Part shown: in pieces, positions 28,270 to 41,800 of the stretch | Position numbering within the stretch: the first letter of the stretch is position 1 | Layout: every line of letters begins with the position of its first letter | Assembly: GCA_036877525.1 (NCBI GenBank) | Contig: JAZGTH010000068.1 | Coordinates: 5,634,501-5,698,500, forward strand | Source of the DNA: Chromobotia macracanthus | Taxonomy: Eukaryota > Chordata > Actinopteri > Cypriniformes > Botiidae | Direction: 5' to 3' | Length of the DNA stretch: 64,000 bases | Made by a program: the position numbers and the translations under genes | Notes under the pieces: generated by a model | Told to the model about the DNA's origin: nothing | Databases searched by the model: none | What the model saw: only the letters and a program-made list of their open reading frames with translations

Positions 28270-29387
28270 AGCTGTCCCTGTACAGCTCTACAGTCTGAGT
28301 TCAGGTCCAGCTGTTTTATCATGCGTAATTTGAGGTGCACAAGGTGAACCATTTCCTGTTCATTGGCAGCACCGAGCTTTGATTCAGTACACATGGGCGC
28401 AGATCTGGGATTATTCCAGTTCAACCTGCAGCACAAAACACAATCTGAAGCAGCTGAAAAACAAATGATGAGAAAAGAGAGAAAGACACATGTGGTGATG
28501 TCACCACTTATGTGCCATCATGTCTGGTCGTTCCCTTTGTCTGATAGATATACATACAATAGATTCAAGGCTCTTTAAGACAACCATTTACAGTAATAAT
28601 CAGTGTCTGAAGGAAAACTTTACAGTACTGAAATCTGGCTGAAAACTGCTGTTAATAGACCCTTGATCTGTTGCTGTATTTCAAGTGTACTTTTTTCCAG
28701 GATATTGTAAATTTCATGTACTACCCTGGAGCTGTTTTGGAGCAGCTAATTTAGTGAATAATAACATTTTGGGAATGGGTTGCTATTTTTAGGGGAATAG
28801 TGTTATAACTTACATTATGGGCCAGGCAAATAAATAATTGAACTTTCAACACCTTGCAGGTGTTTAAACCCAAAGTGTCCCCTGAGTAAGATTGAGATGT
28901 TTAATGGTTTGTTTGGTTTGGAGTCTGTCTGGACTATTCTTAGCCATGTCTGGGGAACCTCTCAAGAACTTTCTGTTATTACACGTGTGACGCTTTCTTA
29001 ATTCCCCTGTTTTACTGGTATACGGTGCTTTGGTTGAACTTATGACTTCACAAATATTGATGCTGTTGTAGTTCTTCAGATTTTAAATGAATGAGTACAA
29101 ACAACTGTGGGTTTGTCCGGAAGGTACAGTAGCTTTCAACAGCTGTCATGCCTGCTATTGCTTCTAAGCACAGCATACAGTACGTCAGTATGTCAGACAG
29201 ACTGCATGACTGCAGTCAAATCACATTAGTGTGAATGTTACCCTGAAAAATGAGCAAAGTGATGTTAAAGTATGTTAAATCTCTCGCTCTGCTTTTTTTT
29301 AGTCAGTCAGTCAGTATTGACCTAAATTTCAGTCTGTTACTCACACAGTGTTATCTGTTAAAACCTGTTGCATTGTGTGTGTAGTAG
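28270..29387. other. non-coding DNA
   Basis: No supportable gene, RNA or element. Confidence 0.5.
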
Positions 29388-29512
29388 TTAAAGGCGGTAC
29401 ACCATTTTTTGGATCCAAATACCATGAGAAAATAACAGCATGCAACCTTGGAACAACTGAGGTAGAGGAAATTTTCCTTCATATTGTAATTTTGTATGAA
29501 CTATTCCTTTAA
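29388..29512. mobile_element. TTAA-ended MITE, copy 3 (internally deleted)
   Basis: It begins TTAAAGGCGGTACACC and ends TGAACTATTCCTTTAA, TTAA at both ends, 125 bp. It is a shortened relative of the copy at 1664-1889. Confidence 0.5.
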
Positions 29513-31907
29513 GACAATGTTTGGAGATACTTGGGGAAACAAAATCAATTTGATACAGCAGTTCACGGCTGATGTGCTCAATATAGATGGGTGCACTGAT
29601 ACTTATCTCAGAACAGCTCCTCCCAATGCAGCTTTGTAAGAGAAACTACAAAACTGGCATCAGATCAGGATGAATGGACGGCCATGTTTCAGCTTCAGCC
29701 ATTAACCACGGCTGAGCTCCGAGCGATGCCCTGCTGGTCCAGCCCAGCTCAACCTAATGGACCGACCCTGGCCTGCATTCTGCAGACCCATATTCTCCTG
29801 GGAAAAAGGTCTGGCAGCTGCAGTGTGTGTGTGTGGGTGTGTGTGTGAGAGAGAGACAGAAAGTCAACAGCCGTTAGCGAGAGCTGAAATGAGAACATCC
29901 TTCAGGGGATTTCCTTGCTTGTGTATGATGGAAAGAAGCTGTAAAACGAGTTTGCTCTTAAATCAAGTTCCTGAGTTCCTGCTTTCAACATTGTGTCCTC
30001 TTGATATTGCGTGACATAACTGTGAAAACAGATTAATTAAGCTGGGAAGCCGTGGTTAGTTCAATAAAAAATTCACACTTTACAGTTACAGCCTGTAAAT
30101 TCTGGCATTAATAAGCATCGCCATCACTGTTTGAAACATAAAATTGCAGGTTACTTTACGTCAAATGAAGCAAACTGATGTTTCCCGGAAAACAGACATA
30201 AGACCTCAAATTATAAATCATTATTATAAATTTACCATTGTGAATTGGGATAAGGTAAGGAGACCAGTTTAAACACTGATCTGACATATACTTGCTGAGT
30301 AACAGATTTTTGTTCATTTATAACCATAAAGTTACATATTGCAGCTTCAAATGCTAGATAAGTGTTTGATCATTGTTAGTTTATAATAAGGGATAGAAAA
30401 TTATTCTGTTAAAGTGTGATTGATAACGTTTTTATTTGTTAACCCTGTATTTGTATCTGAGAATATTTTATAGACAGTATAACTAATGTAGACTATTTAT
30501 AGACTAATAATAATTACTGTAAATGAATACAGCACAGTGTCGTATCAGTTAAGGTCTGTGGTACAGAGCCGCTGTCAGATAGCAGGTAATCTGTGTTTTC
30601 TGTCAGCTGTATGTGAGTGTGGGCTGGTTAGTGAAGTGTGAGGGGCAGCATGGGTGATCATAATGGTGTCTGTGTGGGGGCACACCCTTATTTCTGACAG
30701 TGGAGGATTAGGGGGTGCTGTATTGAGAAGAGACTCTGTACTGCAGTCATACAGTCATACAATTACTATAAGTTACAGTGCATTAGATTGCTGACGTCCC
30801 TGTAAAACAGTGCTTTAAATTTTGTGGTGTTCAAGAAAACACAAGTGTAAAATCTTTTAGCATTTCTCTCTCACTCTCTTTGTTATGTGTTTTTCCCTTC
30901 TCTTAGTTTCCAATGCCGCACTCCAAATTAAAGTCAAAGAAAATCAATGTCCTCCAGCACTTTATGGACAAACCATTGATCATCCCACTTCACCATCCTT
31001 CCCAATTATCTCCCAGATTATTCAGAAACCCACAATCTGGTTTCTGTATGGCTGCAGGTCATTAATCAAAAGCCCAGTGTTTGAACAGATGAGCGGTTCT
31101 GCTTAGTGGAGGTCTGTAGGAGACACTGAGGAACATGAAAATGAAATGGAAATTATTTATTGCAGGTCCTGAAATATGATTAAAGTAAAATAAAAGTATT
31201 TTATTAACCATTCTATGCCAGAATGGTTAACATGGGTTGCAAATAACATGGTTTCCAAATGTAACTTTAAACAGTGTTTCTCAGATGAAGGATTAGCAAC
31301 CATTAAAATAAGATGAAAAAATGAAAAAAAACTAAAAATCAAGATATTTCTTAATGGTATTTTTATCATCAATAGTCACTGTTCTAGCTACTATGAAGCC
31401 AAACTCTATAATATTTTACTGGGTAGAAATTATTGGGTGTGAAGTCAAAAAGGGTGGGATCAACTGACCTAAAATGAGTTATCAGTTTAAGAACTGCTAG
31501 TAAATTCTGACATTATATGACATTTTCTCTTAGGTGGCTAGGGTCAACATTTTATGTTAGTTAGTAGTTCATATAACAGCTTATTTCCACAAACCAAAAA
31601 AGGAATATTATTTGTGCTACTGCTTTATGATAAAGTCATGAGACAGTAAACTAAATTCATGAGTTTTAATAGCAAGTATTTTATCTGTATTCAGAGCACA
31701 ACATGACATGACTGGGTATTTAAAGAAGACTCCTGCTCCAGCAGTAACTTGCTCTCTGTCTGCGCATTGAAGTGTAAATCAGGGAGGTTGTTTTAATGAG
31801 CTATGGATGAATTTTTAACTCAAGTGAATGCTGATGATAGCAGAGTGATACTGTGTTTCTTGCTTGTTTGTCTCTTTGTGCCTATTGGCTCCCTCCTCCC
31901 TCAGATG
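29513..31907. other. non-coding DNA
   Basis: It includes a mixed (TG)n/(GA)n tract at about 29822-29857 and an AT-rich stretch at 30200-30540. An exon-like interval with a pyrimidine-rich CTTAG and a following CAG/GT (about 30907-31058) was considered and not accepted. Confidence 0.45.
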
Positions 31908-31931
31908 CCCCCCCCCACCCTCCCACCCCCC
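31908..31931 (-). other. potential G-quadruplex on the minus strand
   Basis: On the plus strand it reads C9-A-C3-T-C3-A-C6, so the minus strand has four G-runs separated by single-base loops. This is the most stable class of predicted quadruplex; the C-rich strand could form an i-motif. Confidence 0.7.
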
Positions 31932-34900
31932 ATCCAGAAGCATCAGCCACACAGTGTATCTGTCATTCTGTCAGTTCAGGAGTTCAATTAAAATCCAGGT
32001 TTGAATTCAATGATGCCACTGACAGATTTTAGGAGCGTACATCAGGTTCATTTATTTCCTGTTTGACCTTGCCGTGGCGCCCTTTAGAGACACAATAGGC
32101 ACTTCTTACTGTTTCTCATTTGGACTCCTCCTGTCATATTTTACCCTTCTGCGTATCTCCCCTCTGGTGCTGTCAGCATTTCCAAAGCCTCCACACACAA
32201 TAATGGTGACATCTCTGGATAGACTTCTTTGTTTGCTCAGATTCGCAGTCAGCTAAAAGATTAGCTGGACCTTGAATCAGCCGAAGATTTTTCATGCATC
32301 ATTCTTGGGTAAATGACAATTTTCTGGAAGGCTTTATCTCCTGTGTCTCTTACTGCACCTCTTTTCTGAACCCTAACGAGAAATACAGCATTTGTGCAGA
32401 ATAATAAGGAATTTCTAAGCTGAGAACAAAGGCAGCCCTTAATCTCTGAGGTCATTATATACAGACGCCCAACGGATTTCCTTTATTTCCAGACAGACGG
32501 AATGACTTTTGACCTATCTGGCCATTTCAGGGACCTTTCTCTACAATTTTTATTGTAGTGGAGATGTATCGATCTACGTCACATCTTGAAATTGGCTGCG
32601 GTTCAGTCTAAAAAAGCTGCTGTGATCTGTAGAGGTCGGAAAGCCCAGGGCAATTTATTCCTGTGGGTCAGAGGTCACGAGTGAAGGGCATTCTTTTGTT
32701 TGTACACGTTTCAAGTTAAGTGCATGCCAGTCAGACAGCCCTCTTTCCCTGCTGTTTCGCTGTATCTCATTGATGGACATTTCGGACGCAGGCTGAAGTT
32801 AGGCTAGCAATAGCAACCTAGCTATGAAACCATAACCCCCTACTTCAGAATGGACATCATAGGCTCAGTCCATCTGAATGCATTACTGCAATAATGCAGG
32901 TTTTGAAACAATAACGACATTCACTGGGAATCTTTAGTGATGCTGGGCAATTGGTGTTAAGTTAATTCCTGAAGTTTGGGAGGTGCCATTTCAGCAATAA
33001 TGAAACACACATTCAAATGAAGAATTCATATACTGTGAAATCATGTTATTTTCATGAGATCTATTACAAGTGTCATTTAGAACCACCCCAGCATTCTGAA
33101 GCAAACAAAACATCAGACCCACAGAAAGCCAGTATCCCACAGAGTCTGTGAAACACACATCAGCATCTACACTGACACGTGTCATTACTTATCCATCCTG
33201 CTGAATGTTCTTCAGCTGTGTGGAAACCTCTAGCACACTGCCAGGAATAAAGAATGACTCAAGGTGAGCGTGTCATTATGGGAGTATTATATCTGCAGAT
33301 AGGCTGCGGTGAACCTGTCAGGGTTTATAATGCACACATGAGGGCTCCTCTGGTCTCATCATATTTCCTAAGACTGTTCCGGATATCACGCCACTGACGG
33401 GCAATGGAGACTGCATTTGGAATGACTTACACATACAGCATAAGCTTTGATTTAATTGTAAGGTCATACAGTCATACAGCAGCAGCTACGCCTTAACTAG
33501 GTCACCCAAATCATTCTTAACCTGTTTAAATGACTGCTTGACATACTAGCATACTAGCTGACATGCAGTGCATGTGTCAATTTCATTCATTTCAGTCATT
33601 TCTTGCAGGAATGAATTCTTCATTCCTGTCTCAAAGGTGGAGCTTTTTTAACACTTTTAATTTGAAGTATTGGTGGGACATAACAATACAGATTCACACC
33701 TGAGAAAATCACTTAGTGAACTTCTGAAATGTTTTCATCTGACCCCTACTGTTCTACCTGGACTGTCCATATTTCTGAGCGGACACATTTTACAGAAGTA
33801 TAGACTTTGTTCCTCCTCCATCTATTATTTTTAAGATTCACATCCAAGAATTTCTCAATCATGACTCACTCATCCTCCTCGCTTCTAATGAAGATCTGAA
33901 TTAACTGTTCAAAATCCACACAGTTCTGGATTTAATTATCCTGCTTTATGAGCACGCAGCATGGAAACCTTGCTCTAGTTTAAATGCAGCGAGTCAGTAT
34001 GCAGCTCTGTCTTATTCAACACACATTCCAGAGTGTTAGTGCAGATAAACTGATCACTCAGAGAGAGAGAGCAGACTTGTTTCCATTCTGTTGTTGGCTC
34101 GTAGAGTGTGAACTCTTGTCATAGCAGGACTTTTGTCCTGGTGGGGCCTGGATCAACCTGCCATCACTAATATTCCAGAGTGCACACTCAACCGCATGCT
34201 GTTATTTAACAATGTTGAGGTGTTTTGCTTGCCTTCATCAGGTCAGTAGGGTCGGTGAACTGTGAGTTATGTCCTTATTGAATTTGTGTTAGCTTTGGCA
34301 ATACTCTGTGTCCTTGCTTCACATTTATGAACTGAAAATTGATTCTGAAATCACTTTTAACACTAGATATTACAGGAGACGGTTGGCGCAGGTGAGCGTA
34401 TTTTTTCACATATACATTTAATGAGATCACATCAAAGTGTGGCTTCCAAACAATTATAAATATTATTAAATAATTGAACATCATAAAATGTCTGGACCTT
34501 CTGTTTCAACCAATGGCAGATGAGGGAGTTAATTGGGAAGCGGTTTGAAAACAGTTTTTTCTGCAGTTTATTTTGATGATTCTGGTGGCAGAAAATCACA
34601 CACTGCAGCCGTTTGAAAAGCAGTCTGTCACATTCGGTTCCTCCTACTGCATTTTCTTGCAGTTTAACACTGATATTTTAAAATGTCAAACACCAATTCC
34701 TTCCATCAGTTTATTTGGTAACATTTAATGTCCACAGAAAACTGGCTCTTTTGTTGAATCCATAATTGAAATCATGGTCTGAATATGGCAGCCATTTAAA
34801 AAATAATTACCCTTTGTTTGCACCTCTTTTATTTAATTACATACAATTTCCACATGGTGACCCATCACTCCTGCCTTCAATGGCTTTATTAGCATTCCTA

Positions 34901-35439
34901 ATGAATGGAAGGTGTCAGCTGAATGAAGTCTCCCATATTTAAATCACAAGTTCAGAATGAATTCAGCCCTTCTGTCCTCATGTGAAGTGCTGGTGTTGAG
35001 CACCGTTTTAAAGACCAGACAGGTCAAAGAAACCGTGTGTGGAGCCTGAAGTGGACAGCTGGCCCGGTTAACATGATGCCCAGCTTGAGATTCATTTGAA
35101 TATGAAGCTGAACCGACTGTTTTATGTTGGTTGAGGATATGCTGTTTTTCCACTGATAGGTTTCATTCTGTTTAGTTTTTGGATGGAAAATCCTTCATCC
35201 ACAAAATGATGGCTGATGTTAAATGGTTTCCAGAAGAGTAAAGGAAATATGAGAGCAAACAGATTTAAGAAGAGTAAATACTGATGTGGACCCAGTATGA
35301 TGGACGCCATCACTGCCTTATCAGCGCGCAAACACTGTCCGATGACAGACTGGAGACGCCGCTTTTTGCACAGTGAGAGGAGGAAATGCTGATTGCTGCA
35401 CCAGAATTGAAAAAACTCACGCATCAATTTTTGCACTGT
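31932..35439. other. non-coding DNA with candidate conserved stretch
   Basis: The stretch at about 32040-32570 is repeat-free and of even composition across 500 bp, with no coding frame. It may be conserved regulatory sequence. The remainder gives nothing assignable. Confidence 0.4.
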
Positions 35440-35800
35440 TCGCTGTGAGAATTAATGTGAGAATGGCTCAGCTGGGCCGGATTTGCTGTTAATATGCAAA
35501 GCGGCTCTCCGCTAGCAGCTCATCAAAGATATCATCAGGATGAAAAGCCTCCATCCAATCCTGTAATGACAGAGATATGCTAATCTGAGCTCCTTCCACT
35601 ATCAAACTCACAAACAAAGGAAGAGGCTGCAGGGGTTTCTCTCCAGATGAGATGACGCTTAACTGAGCCGCTTGTGTCATTTATTACCACAGATGAAACT
35701 GAGGCTATGGTGTTTTTAATTACAACTATGGTGGAACCTCGTTGGGTAGAGATGGATGGAACAAAAGAGATTTGCATTATTAATTACATGCAGATAATTT
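35440..35800. promoter_or_regulatory. candidate distal enhancer upstream of rgmb
   Basis: This is a repeat-free block rich in developmental factor cores: ATCAAAG (35522-35528, TCF/LEF type), a consensus octamer ATTTGCAT (35770-35777, POU type) and ATTAATTA directly after it (35779-35786, homeodomain type). Its distance to the rgmb start is about 17 kb. It was judged by eye, with no alignment. Confidence 0.35.
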
Positions 35801-38800
35801 TGTGTATGTCTGGTGCCTCAGATACATTTGTGTTTATATAGACTTTAATTTCATTGACATTTGTTGTTCATTTGAAATGTTCACTGGACAGTAAGACAGA
35901 AAGTTGATCTCAGCAATATAGGTGCTTTCTGCAGCATGTCCTGTGGTTTGCTATATGTACTGTGAAAAGTGCACCGTAAGGAATACACGACAATGATTCA
36001 TAAACCCTCTGGACTTCTGCTTAGTCTGTGCCAAAAGAGCATATAAAAGCATATATAAGGTCAGCTGTGGTTAGACACTCTTAAGACTATAGAACCTTTA
36101 TTCTTTTGATACAAATGGATTGAATTTAACTGATGTCAACATGCAATAAAACAAGATAGAACTAAAAAAGTAGGACAAATCAAATTATAAAATAATAAGA
36201 AATTTATATTATTTTATTATTATGTTCTTAATATTATATTTTTACTATTATGATTTGTATTGTTATATAATACTGTGTTTTATAAATATATAGGCTACAC
36301 ACTGTTAAGACACATGCAGTACAGAAACGAAACGTTGACACCTTTAAGCTATAACAGACACTAATTGACTGTAAGTTGTACTATTGATAATGTTGAGCTA
36401 TAATTAAGTGTTAAGAGAGGAGCTTGTGTTAATGGGGTTTTTGCCTGGGGAAAAACTGGAATCTTGTCCTGTTTTGAAGGATCTCATTTTGAATCTGTGC
36501 TGTGAGATGAGATGATGGAGGGACATGAACCAGGTTGGTTGGGTCAGCTGTAATTTTCCCCATTTGAATTACTCAGAAATTTGAATTCCCCATTTGAACA
36601 TTATTCAACATAAACCACACACAAAAACAGATACATGACTACATAAATTATTATCATTTCACATGAATCACATTGCATCATGGTAAACAGGTACCCGTAC
36701 CATCTCTAACAAAAATGTTAGTCATTTTTCCTGTATATAGTTGGCTGAATTTGTGGTAATGGCTGGAATCCTGGGATAAATTATCTGGAACCACAGATGG
36801 ACTCTCAGTGCCTTTTTTTAAACCCCTCATGTTCCCATGTCCGTGTTTGAGGAACGGCCCAAAATGTGCTGATCTGACTTTCTCATTCAGCTGCCTCAGT
36901 AAATATTTTGCTCGAGCAATTCTCATGGAGCCATTTGGCATCACTGTGTGAGAGGATTTGAGGAGATTTACTGGAGCTTTTATGTAATGTGCATTCAGAG
37001 GGTTTTTCAGTGTAAGAACAACTCTGTTCTGATTCAGCAGGAAGAGCAGTTTATTCGGCATGTCCATTTGAGTGTGTTCATTTGTTTCTGTCATTCATTT
37101 AGCTAATTTAACTTGTAAGAGCAGTGAAAGAGTAAGTATATACAAGTATGAAAATGAAAATTCAAAACAAGGATGAAAAAGCAAGATGAAGGTAAGAAAG
37201 CTGTAGGTTTTTATTTGACTTCCTGTTCATATAAAAGTCTCACCTGATTGTTACAGTTCATGGCAAAGAACATTTGGAAATTCCTATTGAAAACAGTTTT
37301 AGGGAAGCTTATAATGTGCCTTTTACACTTGAATTTTGCGAATTTCTGTATGTACAATGTGAATTTTTCACAATACTGTATTTTTTGGAAGCATGGAAGA
37401 CCTAATTTTTGAGGCCTACTGGTGAGAGTTTCTTTACATTTATTTTGTTTATTGTCTAATAATATAACTGTTAAATTATTGCTATTATTTTTGCTTTACT
37501 TTCGTTATGTCACCATTCACTGGACCGGTTTTCCTGTTCATCAAAAGCTGATGCCTTCCACATTCACCCCCAGCGAACTGGACGTGATCCCATGTCAAGG
37601 TAATTGGTGGCAATGTTGTGGAAGGAAGAGAAAACGTGCCATCTTTTCCCCCATACAGCCTGGAAAAGCTCTGCTCTGATTGGCTGTTAACCTCAGAGGC
37701 CGTACAAAAGGCTTATGTTATACTCTGTGGGCCAATTACTGCTGAAAGGGGAGGGGCTACCCAGGTGTTGCCTATTCATAGATGTAATTTAGGTAGCTTT
37801 GCATGATTGGAACCACACCAATGCAACAACAAACAAGTGAAGAGTATCTCAGCTTCAAAGCTCAGAGGAGATCATGTGGAATTATCGTCCTGCTCCACTA
37901 CTGATCCTGAATTTAAGCCCTGCCTCTGGAAGAGATCTTCTGGCTTTTGGAAATGAATGCAGATGTATTCGGCTTATTAAAGGGTGTGGTCATGCGGTAG
38001 TGTTTGCACAACAAAAGACCCTGAGTGGAATATATGGAATCTTAAAAAAAAGCTTAAATAGAGCTTATTCATGACAAGCTGTCTCTTTTATGGGATAAAA
38101 TGTATGCTAATCTCTGAGTAAACAGGTTTAGCAGAGAGCGTATGCTCTCAAGATAATGTCAGAAACAGAGTTTAAGGATAGCAGAAGCTAGTCAAGAGGT
38201 TTCTCTTGAATAGCTTTAAGAAATGTTTAAACATTTTAAATAGCCACTGCCTGCGTCCTGTAATACTAAATTGAATGTGTTTATTATTAGAAATCATACA
38301 AAACTCCGGCTGTGTCAGTCATAGACTTTCAAAATATGTACTTATTCAATAAAGAACTTCTCTACTTAATTTAAGTTCTGTTTTTTTTAAACTTCCAATC
38401 CAATGGCTTCTCAGCTCCCATGGCCTTGTGGGATAGCGGAGTGTCTTGTGGAGACACACTTTACACTTTGATATGCAGTATTTCATCTGAGTATTGTTCA
38501 CTTACTGCATTACCAACACTAAGCACATCCGTCTTTTATTTATGTTGGAGAAAACCAAATCTGTTTACCAAAGACAAGTGGTGTCAGCAGAAGACCTTCC
38601 ACTTACAAAGCTGTATTTATAAGATGTTACTCCCAAAGTAAACCAAAGACTCAGAAAGAACACTAATTCCAAAACTACATAAAAAGGAACAGATGAAATA
38701 CTCGTTTGAGATGTTAGTTGTGTGGGGTGTGCTTGCTGGAGAACATATAGTGAAGCTCTCCAGCATCAGTCTGTCTCATCACAGAGCAGTGAATAATTCA

Positions 38801-38822
38801 GCCACTTACCACAGCACATAAG

Positions 38823-38824
<2 letters not shown>
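35801..38824. other. non-coding DNA, partly very AT-rich
   Basis: An AT-rich run lies at 36170-36300. The 138-residue minus frame at 36678-37094 shows no domain or splice context that I recognise. Confidence 0.45.

Positions 38825-38853
<29 letters not shown>
38825..38853. repeat. (AC)n microsatellite
   Basis: About 14 uninterrupted AC units. Confidence 0.9.
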
Positions 38854-38856
<3 letters not shown>

Positions 38857-41800
38857 GTCCTGCAAAGTTCCTTTGCTCGTGAATAATGAAGCAGTGATCT
38901 CCAGGATGGCCTTTCGCAGTGGCTTTGTCAGTCAAAAAAAATGCAACGTTTGTGACATGAATTAAATTTTGGCTGGGTGAATTTGAGGACAAAGGCCAGA
39001 GCAAACAGATCATTACACAAGTGTGCTTGATCTGTGTGCAGAAACATTAAAGGCTCAACATGGCGAATGTCTTGCCCTGATTTCATGGTATTAAGCATAT
39101 TAAAGACCTGGACTCAAAACCTAGGAACAGAAAGATAATAAATGCAAAATAATTTTGGGATTTAAATTATTTCAGGTTTTAACAATTTAAAATGGAGTTT
39201 TATTTTGAATCATTAAGCATTTCTAGTGAATAAATTTAAAGCTTTTTGCTTCATTGTTGAAGCTCAACATTACATATAGTGTTTACATACAGTTTAAGCA
39301 TGACAGTTTTATGATTAACTTCCTTTGTTTTGTCTGTGCATGTTTTTGGATGTCTAAGCCACCTAACCCATTAAAAACACATGTATCTTTGCCTTTCTCA
39401 GGTATGTTAACATGAACACTGGCATGTGAATTATGTTGTAGTATGTCACACTCAAATTCTTTAAATGCCTGAAAAAAGTCTACTTTTCAGTTTGGTTTTA
39501 AGGTTGTGCAAAAGCAAAAACTTTTATTTTTCCCCTTAAAGATATTAGGGCTGTCCTAATCAGATGTGGGGTCTAGGGTCCATTTGTGATTACGTTCCAG
39601 TGGGGTTTCCTTGGTCCTTTACTGCAGAACCCTGGTGCGACTGCACCGGTTGCACCGCCCACAGGACGGCCCTGTGCCCAAAGCTGAATACCTTATTCAG
39701 AAAGGCATATATAATGGCTTCAAAATGAATAATGAATTCTGACGAATAATAGGACAAATATTCGGCAGACACAGTCACTCCTGTTATGATGACAGCTGAA
39801 CCAGGGAAACAATATTATATATAAACATCTAAAATCACAACGCAGTAATGAGCGTGTTGAGTGTTAACTTTATGAAATCACAGCACAAATCCAGTTGTGG
39901 CACTTTTGAGATCCTCCTGGTGTGAGTTGATATTGCGTGGAGGACGGAACAAAACCTTATCAGAGGTGTAATGAGCAACAGATGTGCAGTGTAAATGAGG
40001 AGTAAGAACAACACGCTTCACTTCACAGTCAATACGCTAGAGGAGAGTAATAATGTCACAATAACAGTGATTCATGAATATACATGAATATACGCATAAT
40101 GTACTCAGAAAGAGTGTTTGTATGGCTGTATGTGTGAGTGAAATCCGCATTTATATGTGAAGTACAGTCGTACAGTCATTAAAACATCCATGTTCTCTAT
40201 TTTTATATAATCATCCATTTGAGGTTGCGGATGATTGTCGTGACATAACTATACACAAAGTTCTTCTGGAAAATAATATATTTTTAACATTTAGTATTAA
40301 TGTTATTAGAAGATAATAAAAATAAATGTTATAATAAAAAGTTTCATTTTGAATAATGAGTTATACAAGGCATATTTGTGAAAGCTGACCAGGGAACAGA
40401 ATTACATTTAAAACTGTTTCTAATGAAAGTTTCTAATGTAATTTGATGAATTTCTGGTTTAGGCTGTGCTCATTTCGACAGATACAGATATTGCACGCCA
40501 CTAATTAAGACTCACCTTGACCTTGAACCTCAGGCTGGAATGGTCCAGGCGGGGCAGAAAGCACCTGTCTCTGTGTGAGAAATTCTACTGTCTGTCTTTA
40601 TTGCCTTGATTTATGGTGCCCAAAGGGCCCCTAAACCCAGAAGCTTCCACAGTCAACTTTCCACAATAAACCTCAATCAAGCAGTCGTGGCTGTAGTCGA
40701 ATTTCTGCTCTACACAAGAAGGTAAATGTAAACCTATGGTACTTCAGCAACCTTCTGTTATTTATTTTTCTAAAAAATGCTCATTTTTATTTCTGTCCTT
40801 ATTTCACATTCTGAAAAGCTAAATATGAAACACAAATTGTTAAGCCAAGCACGGTCTTCACTTTTACACAAGGTCATACAAACACAATGTGTACAAACAG
40901 TCACCTTGGGAAAACTTGTACACTCATAGCATACCAACAAGATCTTACTAAACGCTACAGGCAATAATTTAATTGTAATAAAACATTGTGCATCTATAGT
41001 AGCTTTTTCTTATAAGGTGTGCATATATAGTAGTTTCTCATGGCAGTTTCTACCTCTGTTTTAAACGGTATATTTGTTTATACTGTATATTTTTATATAT
41101 AAAATATATATTTTTATACATTTCTATATATTTTTATACATTTCCTGCTCTTCTCATTTAAATTTGGTGACTATAAGTTATGAGATAAAAGCCAGGCAGT
41201 TTCTATCCCTCCAACCCCAGAAGAAATTTTATTTCTCAGAGGTTTCTCTTTCACATCTTAGGAGATTTTGGTCTTGTTTCATTTAAATATCACCTCAGTC
41301 ATCTTAGATATTTCTCATAAAATTGCTTGGGAGAAATAAAAATAGAAACAAATGAGATGATTGTTAAAATATGTGTATGGATTATGGAGCTGTAAAACAA
41401 ATGTAGATTATAGCTAAATGTAGATTGCATTTGATGGGAAATGTTTGAGTAATATTGACTTTTCAGTAAAATTGACTTTTGATTGCAGACTTGGCAAATT
41501 TGAGTTCAGTTTGTGACATGGCTGAGATCTCTTCTGAAACTCTAATGGAGACATTTGTGAGATTTCTGGGTCTTTTCCATTTGCTCTCCATTTAATCTCA
41601 CTGCTATCTAGGAGAAATAACAGAGTTTTCATCTCATCTGTGATTTTTCTTCTCATTCCAAAAGTCATTTTACTCACATATGTCACCATGAGATTAAAAG
41701 ACACAACTTCCATTTAAATAAAAGATCTGCAACAAAATGTTCTCATTCAGACAAACATGTGAATTGCAAATGAAAGAAAATTTATCATCTCTGTCTCAGT

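Noticed and set aside
30907..31058. Exon-like interval: pyrimidine tract with CTTAG before and CAG/GT after, open frame between
   Set aside because: The translated sequence resembles nothing I know and there are no partner exons. Acceptor-like tracts are common in AT-rich DNA.
36678..37094. 138-residue minus-strand frame
   Set aside because: No motif I recognise and no neighbouring exons. One frame of this size is expected by chance in 64 kb.
39540..39770. TTAGGGCTGTCC and CAGGACGGCCCTG motifs as ends of another mobile element
   Set aside because: The two motifs are not clean inverted repeats and no target duplication is visible.
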